This document shows positions 38,401 to 50,400 of a stretch of DNA of 64,000 nt, piece by piece. The stretch is from the NCBI GenBank assembly GCA_943736015.1, contig OX031061.1:55868192-55932191 (forward strand), read 5' to 3'. Within the stretch, counting starts at the first letter, position 1, and the number at the start of each line of letters is the position of its first letter. The stretch is from Tridacna crocea. Taxonomy: Eukaryota > Mollusca > Bivalvia > Cardiida > Cardiidae. The notes below the pieces were generated by a model that was not told the origin of the DNA, made no database searches, and saw only the letters and a program-made list of their open reading frames with translations. The translations under genes and the position numbers were made by a program.

Positions 38401-41400
38401 CTTGAGGTAAATTTTGCCCAGGGTACCTTTGGATGGGCCCAAAGTGTTGTGGTTTCGGAATTTCAGTTAACTGAACTTGCACAGAAGAGTTTGCTTGAGA
38501 CGCAGGTGTTACAACTGCAGATTCCGATAATACACCTGTTGCTGATGTAGACAAAGAAGCATTAGCATTACTGGATACTGAAATAGTGTCCGCTACATTC
38601 GATTCTGGTGCATCAGTTTGTTTCTCAGATTCCTGTTTAATTATTTTAAGTTTTGTTACATCATTTGCCTGTTCTTGACTGCTCATTTCTGCTTCAGGCT
38701 TAAGGTTGTAATCTGGTCTTTGTGAACTTTCCTGTGTAAAAAGCTGATGACCAACACCGTTCCCATTATTTTCCAACTTAATTTCTTTTGGAATACTGCC
38801 AAGTTTGGCACTGGAAACTTGTGGAGAAGGGGTAATACCACTGGTGGACGTATTTAGAGAATTGCGTGACTCCATGGAATCTTTATCTGAAGAGGAAGAC
38901 ATTGTATCAGGACAAGGCTTTGGGCCAGTACAGGTATCTTGAGATGTTTTTGTTTCTTTAGAGGGAGAAGGTGTTTTCTTTTGAAAAGGAAGAGAAAAGG
39001 CACTCTCTACTGATGGAGAGATTGTCACATTGGAAGGTGTTATGGATGACACCTCAACTGCACTGTCTAACAGAGTGTCCCTTTCAGATAACTGTGGTTT
39101 TTGTATCACATTTGAAGAAAATTGAGCAATATTCACATATTGATGATCTGCCTGTATTGCTAACTGTTGAGGTGATAATAATTTTGATTCTACTGTTTTA
39201 TTACTATAACACTCTGGAACAATACTTGCATCTGGGATTACGTTTGCTTCAGGTTTCTGGTCTGTATCCGTTTCCATATTATGAGTTCTCAAGGATGGTG
39301 AACATTCTTTATCAAAGGACTGGGGTGAAGGAGTACTACCAAGATGACCTTCCCCTAAATCCTCCTTGTTATTCTCAGCTGGGCCTGCAGCTAGCCGATT
39401 TAAAGATTCAGAGTTACCACTTCCTGAACTACCAGCTTTATTTTCATTCACATTTTCCTGGACAGGAACCATTTCAGAGTGTTTATTATCTGAAGACTCT
39501 CCTTCTGGTGGTGGAGTACCACAGTGTAACCCATCTGTGCATTCATTTTGAGTAGTTCTTTGTTGTAAACCATCCCTACAGTCTGCTGGTGGAGGTGTTC
39601 CACAGTGTGTCCCATCAGTACATTCACCTGGGGGTGGAGTCCCACAATTCCTCCCATCATTGCATCTGTCTGGTGGTGGGGTTCCACAGTGTGTCCCATC
39701 AGTACATTCACCTGGTGGGGGAGTACCACAGTGAATTCCATCTGTACATTCACCTGCTGGGGCAGTTCCAGAGGGTAATCCATCAGTGCTTTCTCCTGGA
39801 GGTGGAGTACCACAGTGTATCCCATCTGTGCATTCTCCTGGTGGTGGAGTTCCACAGTGTTTGCCATCTTGACATTCTCCTGGTGGAGGAGTGCCACAGT
39901 GTATCCCATCTGTGCATTCTCCTGGTGGTGGAGTTCCACAGTGTATCCCATCTGTGCATTCTCCTGGTGGTGGAGTTCCACAGTGTTTGCCATCTTGACA
40001 TTCTCCTGGTGGAGGAGTGCCACAGTGTATCCCATCTGTGCATTCACCTGGTGGTGGAGTTCCACAGTGTATCCCATCGGTGCATTCTCCTGGTGGTGGA
40101 GTTCCACAGTGTATGCCATCTGAACACTCTCCTGGTGGTGGAGTTCCACAGTGTATCCCATCGGTGCATTCTCCTGGTGGTGGAGTCCCACAGTGTATCC
40201 CATCTGAACACTCTCCTGGTGGTGGAGTGCCACAGTGTATCCCATCGGTGCATTCTCCTGGTGGTGGAGTCCCACAGTGTATCCCATCGGTGCATTCTCC
40301 TGGTGGTGGAGTGCCACAGTGTATCCCATCGGTGCATTCTCCTGGTGGTGGAGTCCCACAGTGTATCCCATCGGTGCATTCTCCTGGTGGTGGAGTGCCA
40401 CAGTGTTTGCCATCTGAACACTCTCCTGGTGGTGGAGTGCCACAGTGTATCCCATCTGCACACTCTCCTGGTGGTGGAGTGCCACAGTGTATCCCATCTG
40501 CACACTCTCCTGGTGGTGGAGTGCCACAGTGTTTCCCATCTGCACACTCTCCTGGTGGTGGAGTGCCACAGTGTTTCCCATCTGTACATTCTGGTGGTGG
40601 AGTGCCACAGTGTGTTTTATCCTTACATTCCCCTGAAGAAGGTAATTTACTTTGTCCCATATCTTCTATCTGACTTTCCTCATCAGTTTGAGCATTTTGT
40701 GATAAGCTTGATTGTTCATTAATTCTTTCTTTGTCAAATTCATTTGATGATGAACCCTGTTTTTTTCCAGGTACTGTTTGCTCCAAACCTTCATTATCTG
40801 TTGAACCCTTTTCTTCAATGTTTGACTCTGTCAAAGGTGCACCTGTTGCTTCTCCCTCCAAGTGGTCAATGCCCTTAACTTTCAATTCTGTTGTAGTATT
40901 TCCTGAGTCTTTATTGATTCTCTGAGAATTCTCCCTTTTAATGGTAAGTGTTGATGATGTGCTAACCCCTGATGTGGAAATAGCTAATGACTCTGGCAAA
41001 GGTTCAGGATCTGAAACATGTGTTTGCCCTGATAATGGTAAAGTTCCATGAATGTGGCTGGAATGTATGCCTTGGCTGTGTATCCCATGCTGCATCTGTA
41101 GTGTATTTTCTGGTCCTGGATATCTTGTTCGAGGCATGCCCATCCTAACCAAGGTATTAATACCAGGCCCAGCTGGTCTTGGTGAACGTCTTGCTGACAA
41201 ATTATTGGCTGATGTTGTACCAGGGGCCATCCAATGAGGTGAAACAGGTGGTCTTTGAATTGCATGACCTTGTAAAGGATCAAAATGTGGAAAACCCTGA
41301 AGATGCTGCTGCATTTGAGTAACCATATCTGGACGAATGTGACGTAAGTGGCCAGGAAAACCAACTGAAGGTCTAGGATGCCCTGGAAAACGGCCAGACT

Positions 41401-44400
41401 GACCTTGCAAACCAGGATGAACGGGTGAAATTTGATGGCGCTGAAGATGACCAATCTGTGCTGTAATTGGGTTTACATTAGTGGAAGTGCCCATAGAGAT
41501 TCCTGAGACCTGACTTCTTCCTGCAACAGGTTGAAGAGCAGGGGCCTGCGAATCTTGCACACTGCCTTGAGTAACATGTGATGATGATAGCATGGATGAT
41601 GGTGGGATCTCCACATGATGTGTTACAGTTGTTGAAAATTGTGATGTCATCTGTGATTGGATTGTAGTTGATAGGTTCTGAGCAGCAATATTCACAGCCT
41701 GACTTGAACTTCCTCCTCCAATTCCAGGATGTGAACCAGGAGTCTGTCTTCCCTGGGAAGGAGGTGTCTGAAATCAATCAAAAGTAGCACTGATAATGTC
41801 TGCTTGGTCTTTTGATTTCTTACTTTTTTCAATAATTCTTTTGAAAATTTCAAAAACTAATTTTTTAGTTGATTCCTGGCTAGACCTCTACTAATCCTTT
41901 CACACTGATGACTACTATAAAATTGTCTAATAATTAAAGCATTTGCAGGCAACAAATTAAGTAAGAATCAAATAACAATGTTTGCCTCTGAAGCATGGCA
42001 GTCAAGAATCATGGTTCTTGTGCACTGCACTTCTCCTTGATAAGATCTATCAACCTAAGTTTCATATTAATATCCCATGTAGTTTTCACGTAAAGGTCTG
42101 GACATTTCAGTAATAGAAATATCATGAGGGCCAAGATGGCCCCGGATCGCTCACTTGAATTGTTTTGGAGACCATAGCCTTTTTTTTTTTTTAAGTATTG
42201 AAACATTGGAAATATAATCATTATTTTGCCAAGAAATTTTCAAAAGGTCACCTGTAAAAGTAATTACAAAATCCGACCATCAGTTTCAGAAAAGAAGAAT
42301 TTTTAAGAATTTCTTAATTTCCATGTAATGCAAGTAGCCCCCATTCACCAGAGCCATGTTTCTTGACAGATCAGAATTTCGCAATCAAGTTTTTAAAAGG
42401 GTCATTTAAGAAACATTTCTGTGAAATAATTTCAAAACTGACCAGCCGTTTCATAGAAGAAGAATTTTCAAGAATTTCTTCATGTCCATATAGTGCAAGT
42501 AGACCCCACTCACTAGAGCCATGTCTCTCGACGGATCAAAATTTCGAGAACAAATTTTGAAAAGGGTCACCCAAGAAACATCCCTGGGAAATTATTTCAA
42601 AATCTGATCAGCGGTTTCTGAGAAGAAGAAGGATTTAAAAAAAAAATTCATTTCTGTATAGTGCAAGTCGCCCCCATTCACCACAGCCATGTTTCTTGAT
42701 GGATAAAAATTGCACTCGCACTTTTTGAAAAGGGTCACCCAAGGAACATCTCTGTGAAATTATTTTAAAATCTGTCCAGTGGTTTCAGAGAAAAAGATTT
42801 TTAAAGAATTTCTTAAAAAATTCCATTTGGTGGCCATGGCAACCAGAGTTTTTGATGGAATCAAATTCTGTGAACACTTTTTAATGAAGACCTCCCAAGG
42901 AACATTCCAGGCAAGTTTGGTCCAGATTGGCCCCGCTGTTTAGAAGGAGTTGATGTTTAAAGAATTGTTGACAACGCACGACACACACCAGGTGATCCTA
43001 AAAGCTCCCCTTGAGCATGTTATGCTCAGGTGAGCTAATAAAGGGCAATAACTCCTATATTATGCAATCAAGACCTATGGTTCTTGGACACTGCACTTCT
43101 CCTTGATGAGATCTACCCAAGTATTATGTTCATATCTTTTGTATTTTTTCAGTTATGCTCTTGACAAAAAAGTGGGACAAAAGGAAGGACAGATGAAAGG
43201 ACAACTACTATTATCATATTCTCAGTCTTCTGTTTTTGGCAGGGGATAATAAACATTCTAGTACTTTCATACAGATAGGAACAAAACATGACAAGAGTTT
43301 GATCCACTATGAAAAACAACAAAGGGCAATAACTCAGAAATTAAGCAAGCAAGAGTCATAATTCCTGTGCACTGCACTCCCCCTCGGTGAGATCTATCCA
43401 CCCATGAAATTTCATAACCCTGGCTAGTATAGTTTTGGACATATGCTCCGGACAAAATTCAAGTATGAAAAACAACAAAGGGCAATAACTCAAAAATTAA
43501 GCAAGCAAGAGTTATGATTTCTGTGCACTGCACTCTCCTCGATGAGATCTATCCACCCATGAAATTTCATAACCCTAGCTAGTATAGTTTTGGAGATATG
43601 CTCCGGACAAAGAACTGGACGCTGCCCAACCGCCCGCCCATCTGCCCACCATGGGTGATCCCACAATACGTCCCGTCTTTGACGGGCGTATAAAAATTAC
43701 ACATTGAACAACAAGAGCGGCAAATTGTCGCAAGATTCGCCCATCTTACCCCAAGTTGTAAAGCTGGGGCATGCACCGGACAAAATTCAAGCATGAAACA
43801 CAAAGGGCAATAACTCAAAAATTAAGCAAGCAAGAGTTGTGATTCCTGTGCACTGCACTCCCCATCGATGAGATCTATCCACCCATGAAATTTCATAACC
43901 CTAGCTAGTATAGTTTTGGAGATATGCTTCGGACAAAAATCAAGAATGAAAAACGACAAAGGGCAATAACTCAAAAATTAAGCAAGCAAGAGTTATGGTT
44001 CCTGTGCACTGCACTCCCCCTCAGTGAGATCTATCCACCCATGAAATTTCATAACCCTAGCTAGTATAGTTTTGGAGATATTCACTGGACAAAATTCAAG
44101 TATAAAAAAGACAAAGGGCAATAACTCAAAAATTAAGCAAGCAAGAGTTATGATTCTTGTGCACTGCACTCCCCCTTGGTGAGATCTATCCACCCATGAA
44201 ATTTCATAACCCTAGCTACTATAGTTCTGAAGATATGCTCCGGACAAAATTCAAGTATGAAAAACAACAATGGGCAAGAACTCAAAAATTAAGTGAGCAA
44301 GAGTTATGATTCTTGTGCACTGCACTCTCCCTCAAGAGATCTATCCACCCATGAAATTTCATAACCCTAGCTAGTATAGTTTTGGAGATATGCTCCGAAC

Positions 44401-47400
44401 AAAATTCAATTATGAAAAAGACAAAGGGCAATAACTCAAAAATTAAGCAAGCAAGAGTTATGATTCCTGTGCACTGCACTCCCCCTCAATGAGATCTATC
44501 CACCCATAAAATTTCATAACCCTAGCTAGTATAGTTTTGGAGATATGCTCCGGACAAAATTCAAGTATGAAAAACAACAAAGGGCAAGAACTCAAAAATT
44601 AAGCAAGCAAGAGTTATTATTCTTGTGCACTGCACTCCCCCACGATGAGATCTATCCATCCATGAAATTTCATAACCCTAGCTTGTACAGTTTTGGAGAT
44701 ATGCTCTGGATAAAATTCAAGTATGAAAAACAACAAAGGGCAATAACTCAAAAATTCAGCAAGCAAGAGTTATGATTCCTGTGCACTGCACTCCCCCTCG
44801 ATGAGATCTATCCACCCATGAAATTTCACAACTCTACCTTGTATAGTTTTGGAGATATGCTACGGACAAAGAACTGGACGCCGCCCGCCCGCCCGGATGC
44901 CCGCCCGCTACCGGTGATCTCATAATACGTCCCGTCTTTGACGGCCGTATCACAAATCAGAGAGACAGTCATCCTGTCAAAGCTCAATATGGAAAGACTG
45001 ATGAAAACCTGAAAAGTTTGGTTTCAGATGACTCATGACTAGATGTTAACCCTTACAACACAATACCAAGTTTTCATAACCCTGGTGAAAGAAAGCTTTT
45101 GAAAATGTAACAGAAAAAGAGAAAATCCTGGTAACCAGCATTTTCTTCTTTTCCCATGTTTTCTACCCTATCAAAGACAGAAGCCATCATTTGAGCAACA
45201 AAATGAGACAGATAACAAATAAAATCAGACTTAAACAATGAAAGATCTCATTGAAAGGGTGAAAAAAATGTGGGAAAAGAAGATGAGGCTTACGACAAAC
45301 CAGAATGCTTTCAAAAGGCTTATCGACTAAGGGTCATTAAATCTTTGAATCTTATGGTAAAGGATTAAATTTGGTCCAGTCCATCATGTTGACATGTAGT
45401 ACAGAGCTAAGATTATTTAGAACTAAATACTAATTTTACTTAAAATACCTTTGCTAAAGGCACTGATCCTGGGCGACTGCCTGGTGGATTGGTTGGGGAG
45501 GCCTGTGGCTGAATGCTTGTTACAGTGGTCTGAGATTCTGACTGGCTTACAGAAGGCTGAAAAGACAGGAAGAAACGTGTCACACTCCCCTTACCGAATT
45601 TATCATCCCAGGTTTTTTGTAACCCCAAGAAACACAGCCTCCAAAAATAGTGTAGGAAATGGAGAAAGTGCCGGTGAACACCGAGTACAACTATATCCTG
45701 CCCTATGTCAGTTCAGACAAGATCAGAATGCCCAACTCAGGCAGTCTGACTCCTCATTTCCATAAAGGCTGTATAAAGTTATCATTTTGGTCAAAAACAT
45801 ATGTGTTTTATTTCTAGGTGTTTTAACTATGGCAAATTGTCTGTTTCGTTTTATCAAAGCTCTACACCTTCTAGGTTCAGAGAAGATTTTCAAAGATTTT
45901 TTTTCCCCTTTTTGTTGCCATGGCAACCAGAGTTATGGGAGGAATTCAATTCTTTGAACAATTTTGATAGAGCTTCACCCAAGCAACATCCCTGCCAAGT
46001 TTCATCAAGATTGTCCCAGTGGTTTAGGGGAATAAGATGTTTAAAGACATTGTTGATAAACAACAGATGCTGGACGCCGGACATAGGGCTATCACAATAG
46101 CTCACCTTTAGCACTTTGTGCTAAGGTGAGCTAAAAAAAACCAAAACACATGGATCCAATTAAAAAAGCATACAAAGACAATAGATTACATGTATGTAAA
46201 TGGTAAGATACCATAATTTTTGGAAAGAACAAAAAACATTGTGGGAAAAGGGGAAAATGCTGGTTACCAGCATTTTCTCTTTTCCCAAATAAAGTTTTCA
46301 AAAGCCATACATCCTCAGGGTTGTTCAAAGTCGGGGTTGTGTGATAAAAGCTTCAATGTTAAGATCAGATGCATAATTACCTGTGTTGTTGTGACAGCCG
46401 TTACAGTGGTAGAAGTAGCTGTGGCTGTAGCTGATGTCAAGGTCACAGTCGTAGTTACTGGTGTGCCTGGCGACTGAGCTCTCTGCATGTTTGCTGTACT
46501 GTTGTTCAGTATCTCCATTATTCTTCTTTCCGTTTCATCTTGTGGTTTGAAAGTTACTGGAGCTACTTTACCAGGAGGGGCCTGGGTTGCTGGAGTTTGA
46601 GCACCTGAAATGGAACAGAATTGATATAAAGCCGTGATATGTTATTGTATACTACTTTTTAGTTTGCTACAAATTGTCTTTTTTTCTTTAACCCTTTACT
46701 CCATAAATACTCATTTCTACGCATTGCTTGTGAAGCCTTTGGAAAACATTGCGGCAAAAGGTGAAATTGCTCGTGACGAGCAATTTCACCTTTTGCCACA
46801 ATGTTTTCTACACTATCAAAAGGTGTCATATATGCATAAGAAACAGCTTCATCCTTGCCATTATTTAGGTTCAATTAGAGATACCATAAATGCCTTTTGA
46901 AGTAAAGGGTTATGTGTTTACTGGATTTTTGCAGTAACAATCTGTTATTCCACAATTCCTGATAACACATCCAAGCAACCATTAACCCTTCACAACACAG
47001 TCCAAGTTTCCACCAATCTGAAGGAAAATAGAAAAGGCTTTCACAAACATTGAGGGAAAAGGAGAAAATGTCTGTAACCAGCATTTTCTTGTTCCCCAAC
47101 AATAATTTCTACCCTATCAAAGACAAGTTTCATCTCTTGAGTCGCAATTAATTTGTTGTCTGCAGATGCTTTCAATTAGGACAAGTCTACAAACATGTTT
47201 TTTCTTCTGTAAAAGTTAAAAGATCCGTCGGCTTAACCCATTACCATGCAGTCCCTACTTTTGATGACCCTGAGAAAGAAGCCTTTAGAAAACATTGTGG
47301 GAAAAGGAGAAAATGCTGGTAACCAGCATTTTCTCCTTTTCCCACAATGTTTTCTACTCTTCACAAAACAAATTTCAAATTTACAGTCACTTTTTATTTT

Positions 47401-50400
47401 GTCATCTGCAAATGCGTTCCATTTGGACAAGCCTAAAATATTGTCATTTGGTAATGAGTTAACATTTTACACGACAACAAAACCTAATACTGATCTGTAT
47501 TGATAGCATTTGAAGAAAATGAAAAAAACAAGGTTAAAGTGATCAGATTTGTCTTTGAAATGGAAGTATATCTTGCAGGAAAAGAAGAAAACGTTTGTTG
47601 CTAGCATATTCTAACTTTCGCTCAGTACTTTTGTAACAATTTTGCCTACAAGTCATTTGAATATCTGATTTTGTGGGACCCCTGTGTACAATTTCTTCAA
47701 ATTAATTACTTCATAATCCGAAGTACATGTATGAAGAAAGTGCAAGTTAAAAGCATGCCAATAATAATATTTACATGTTTTTGTGAACAGTGTACATTAA
47801 GGTCAGACTGCACATTTTGCAGAGTTTTATCAAGGATCTTTCAGCTGAATATTTAGACAGAATTCTTTAGAAAAGAATCCTGAGTAGATTTCTTCCTTTT
47901 CCATACTATAGAAAATAGAAAAAAAAAATTGACAAGTAATCTATTAAAGCTATTGGTAAGCATTAACACTTTACCAAACAGTTCCTGGTTTTTACAACAA
48001 GAAAGAAACCTTCTGAAAACATTGTGGGAAAAGGAGAAAATTGCATACAATGCGTTTTTTTTTTTTAATTCTTCTAAAGTCAAGTTTCAATCTTTAAGTC
48101 ATGTTTAATTTGTCATCTGCAAATGCTTTCAATTTGGAAAAGTCTAAAATTTTGTTCTTTGGTAAATAGTTAAAATGGCTTATACAGTTAAGGTCTAAAC
48201 CACATGAAAATATTCTAGACTTGTCCTAATTGTAAGTATTTCTACACGACACATAAAAATTGTTCAAACGTTGTATCTGCAATTGTTAGAAAAGCAAATG
48301 ACAAAATTCTTGGTTTATCCAAATCGAAAGCATTTGTAGAAGACAAAAGTGACTAAAAATTTGAAATTTGTTTTGCGAAGGGTACAAAACATTGTGGGAA
48401 AAGGAGAAAATGCTGGTTAACAGACTTCTTTCTCAGGGTCATCAAAAGTAGGGATTGTGTGGTAATGGGTTAAAATGCAGGATTGTTGGAAAAGAGTTAA
48501 AGTCTGCCAAGGCAAAATAATCTGAAAAAAATTTGGGCTCAGTATACATAAGGATCTTTCATTTGGATCAATCTTTTGATATTAACCTAATTTTATCATT
48601 TGCATGTAAAATTTCCAGGTTTAATTAATATAAATTTAAAAATCTAACTACATGTATCTATAAGCAAAAAGATAACCAAAACAACAATTTTACAATATTC
48701 TTACAACATACAAAAAATGAGACTACTGCTTAACCCTTTACCAAATAATCCCTGGTTTTTACGACCCTCTCTGGGGATAGAAGTCTTTTGAAAACATTGT
48801 GGGAAAAGTAGAAAATGCTGGTTACCAGCATTTTCTCCTTTTCCCACAATGTTTTCTACCCTTCACAAAACAAGTTTCGATTTTTCAGTCACTTTTATTT
48901 TGTTGTCTTCAAATGCTTCCGGTTTGGACAAACCTAAAATTTTGTCGTTCGGTAATGTGCTAAATACAAATAATAGAATACACTGCTGTGTTAAACACTA
49001 GATCCCGCAACGAAGCTCCTTTTATATCGTTAACTACCTTTATTAGCCAGAGGAATACAGGGCCGTAATAACCCTCCATTTCATATCTAATCTTTTCACC
49101 TTTTACCAGATGCCAAAAATATATCTACTCTGACTTGAAAGCATATACATATGACAAATTTAGTGTGGTACAAAAAAAGACAATTTTATCAAAAAGAGTA
49201 GAAAACATTGAGAAAGAAATAGCAAATGCTGATTACCAGCATTTTCTCTTTTTTTCCATGATGATTACGAAAGCTCTCTCGCTCGAGGTCGTTACAACTG
49301 TAGCGTTGTTGGCAAAGGGTTAAGTGTATTTCCCAACAGTAGTTACTATTGTTTTTAGCTCTTTACCAAACGACAAAATTTTAGACTGGACCAAATCGAA
49401 AACATTAATAAAATTGAGTCTAAAGAATTAAAATTTGTTGTAGGAAGGGAAGAAAACATTGTGGGAAAAGGAAAAAATACTGGTTACCTGCATTTTCTCC
49501 TTTTCCCACAATGTTTTCAAAAGGCTTCTTTCACAGGGGTGTTAAAAGTCGGGATTGTATACACGGTTCGATCTTGATTTTCACTGTCTGATCCTTTTTT
49601 AGATAGACAGGCAAAAGAAATATTAAGTTTAACCCTTTACCAAACCATCCCTGGTTTTCACGACCCTGAGATACAAGCATTTTAAAAACATTGTGGGAAA
49701 AGGAGAAAATGTTGGTAACCAGCATTTTCTCCTTTCCCCACAATCTTTTCTAACTTGCTAGAAACAAACTTCAATATTGGAGTTACATTTATTTTGTCGT
49801 CTGCAAGTGCTTTCAATTTGGACCAGTCTAAAATTTTGTCGTACGGTAAAGAGTTAAAATTATCAAGGTCTTTCCAACAGCCTGAATATAAGTATGTTAA
49901 AGTTACATGTATATATTTAGCAATCTAAGGATTAAAAGTCTAATGATTGTGCATATCTTAAAATGACGAGACTACAGGCTGGTGCAAATGCTCTGCAGCA
50001 CTTTTATTTCCGTGAATATTCTGAGAAGAAAAGAGAAAGAGGAATGGGGTCAATTACACACAAGCCATACTCTGACAAAAAAAAGGGGGGTGTTAATTGT
50101 TAACACTTTACCAAATAAAAAAATGTTGGACTAGTCCCAATTGAAAGCATTTGCAGACGACAAAATAAATGTGAATCAAAAAACGGAAATTTGATTTGGG
50201 AAGGGTAGAAAAAAATGTGGGAAAAGGAGAAAATGCTGGTAACCAGCATTTTCTCCTTTTCCCACAATGTTTTCTACCCTGCCAGACACAAGTTTAAAGT
50301 TTTGAGATACGTTTAGTTTGTCGTCTGCACATGCTTTCAAATTGGACTAGTCTATAATTTTATCGTTTGGTAAAAAGTTAAAGGACATAATTATATTCAG

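Noticed and set aside
39448-40608. Minus-strand second-frame open reading frame of 386 codons
   Set aside because: Shadow of the same array in another frame; the KMT2C/D frame continues unbroken through it.
39589-40722. Plus-strand open frame of 377 codons
   Set aside because: It is the antisense of the 42-bp coding array; its length results from stop-free repeat units, with no start context or domain.
43070-44955. Possible CRISPR-like array of regular repeats
   Set aside because: Units of about 155 bp are contiguous without unique spacers; it is a eukaryotic tandem repeat.
45451-45765. Plus-strand open frame of 104 codons
   Set aside because: Antisense to exon 9 plus flanking intron; no independent support.
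46634-46900. Open frame of 88 codons
   Set aside because: Translation of a type B MITE.
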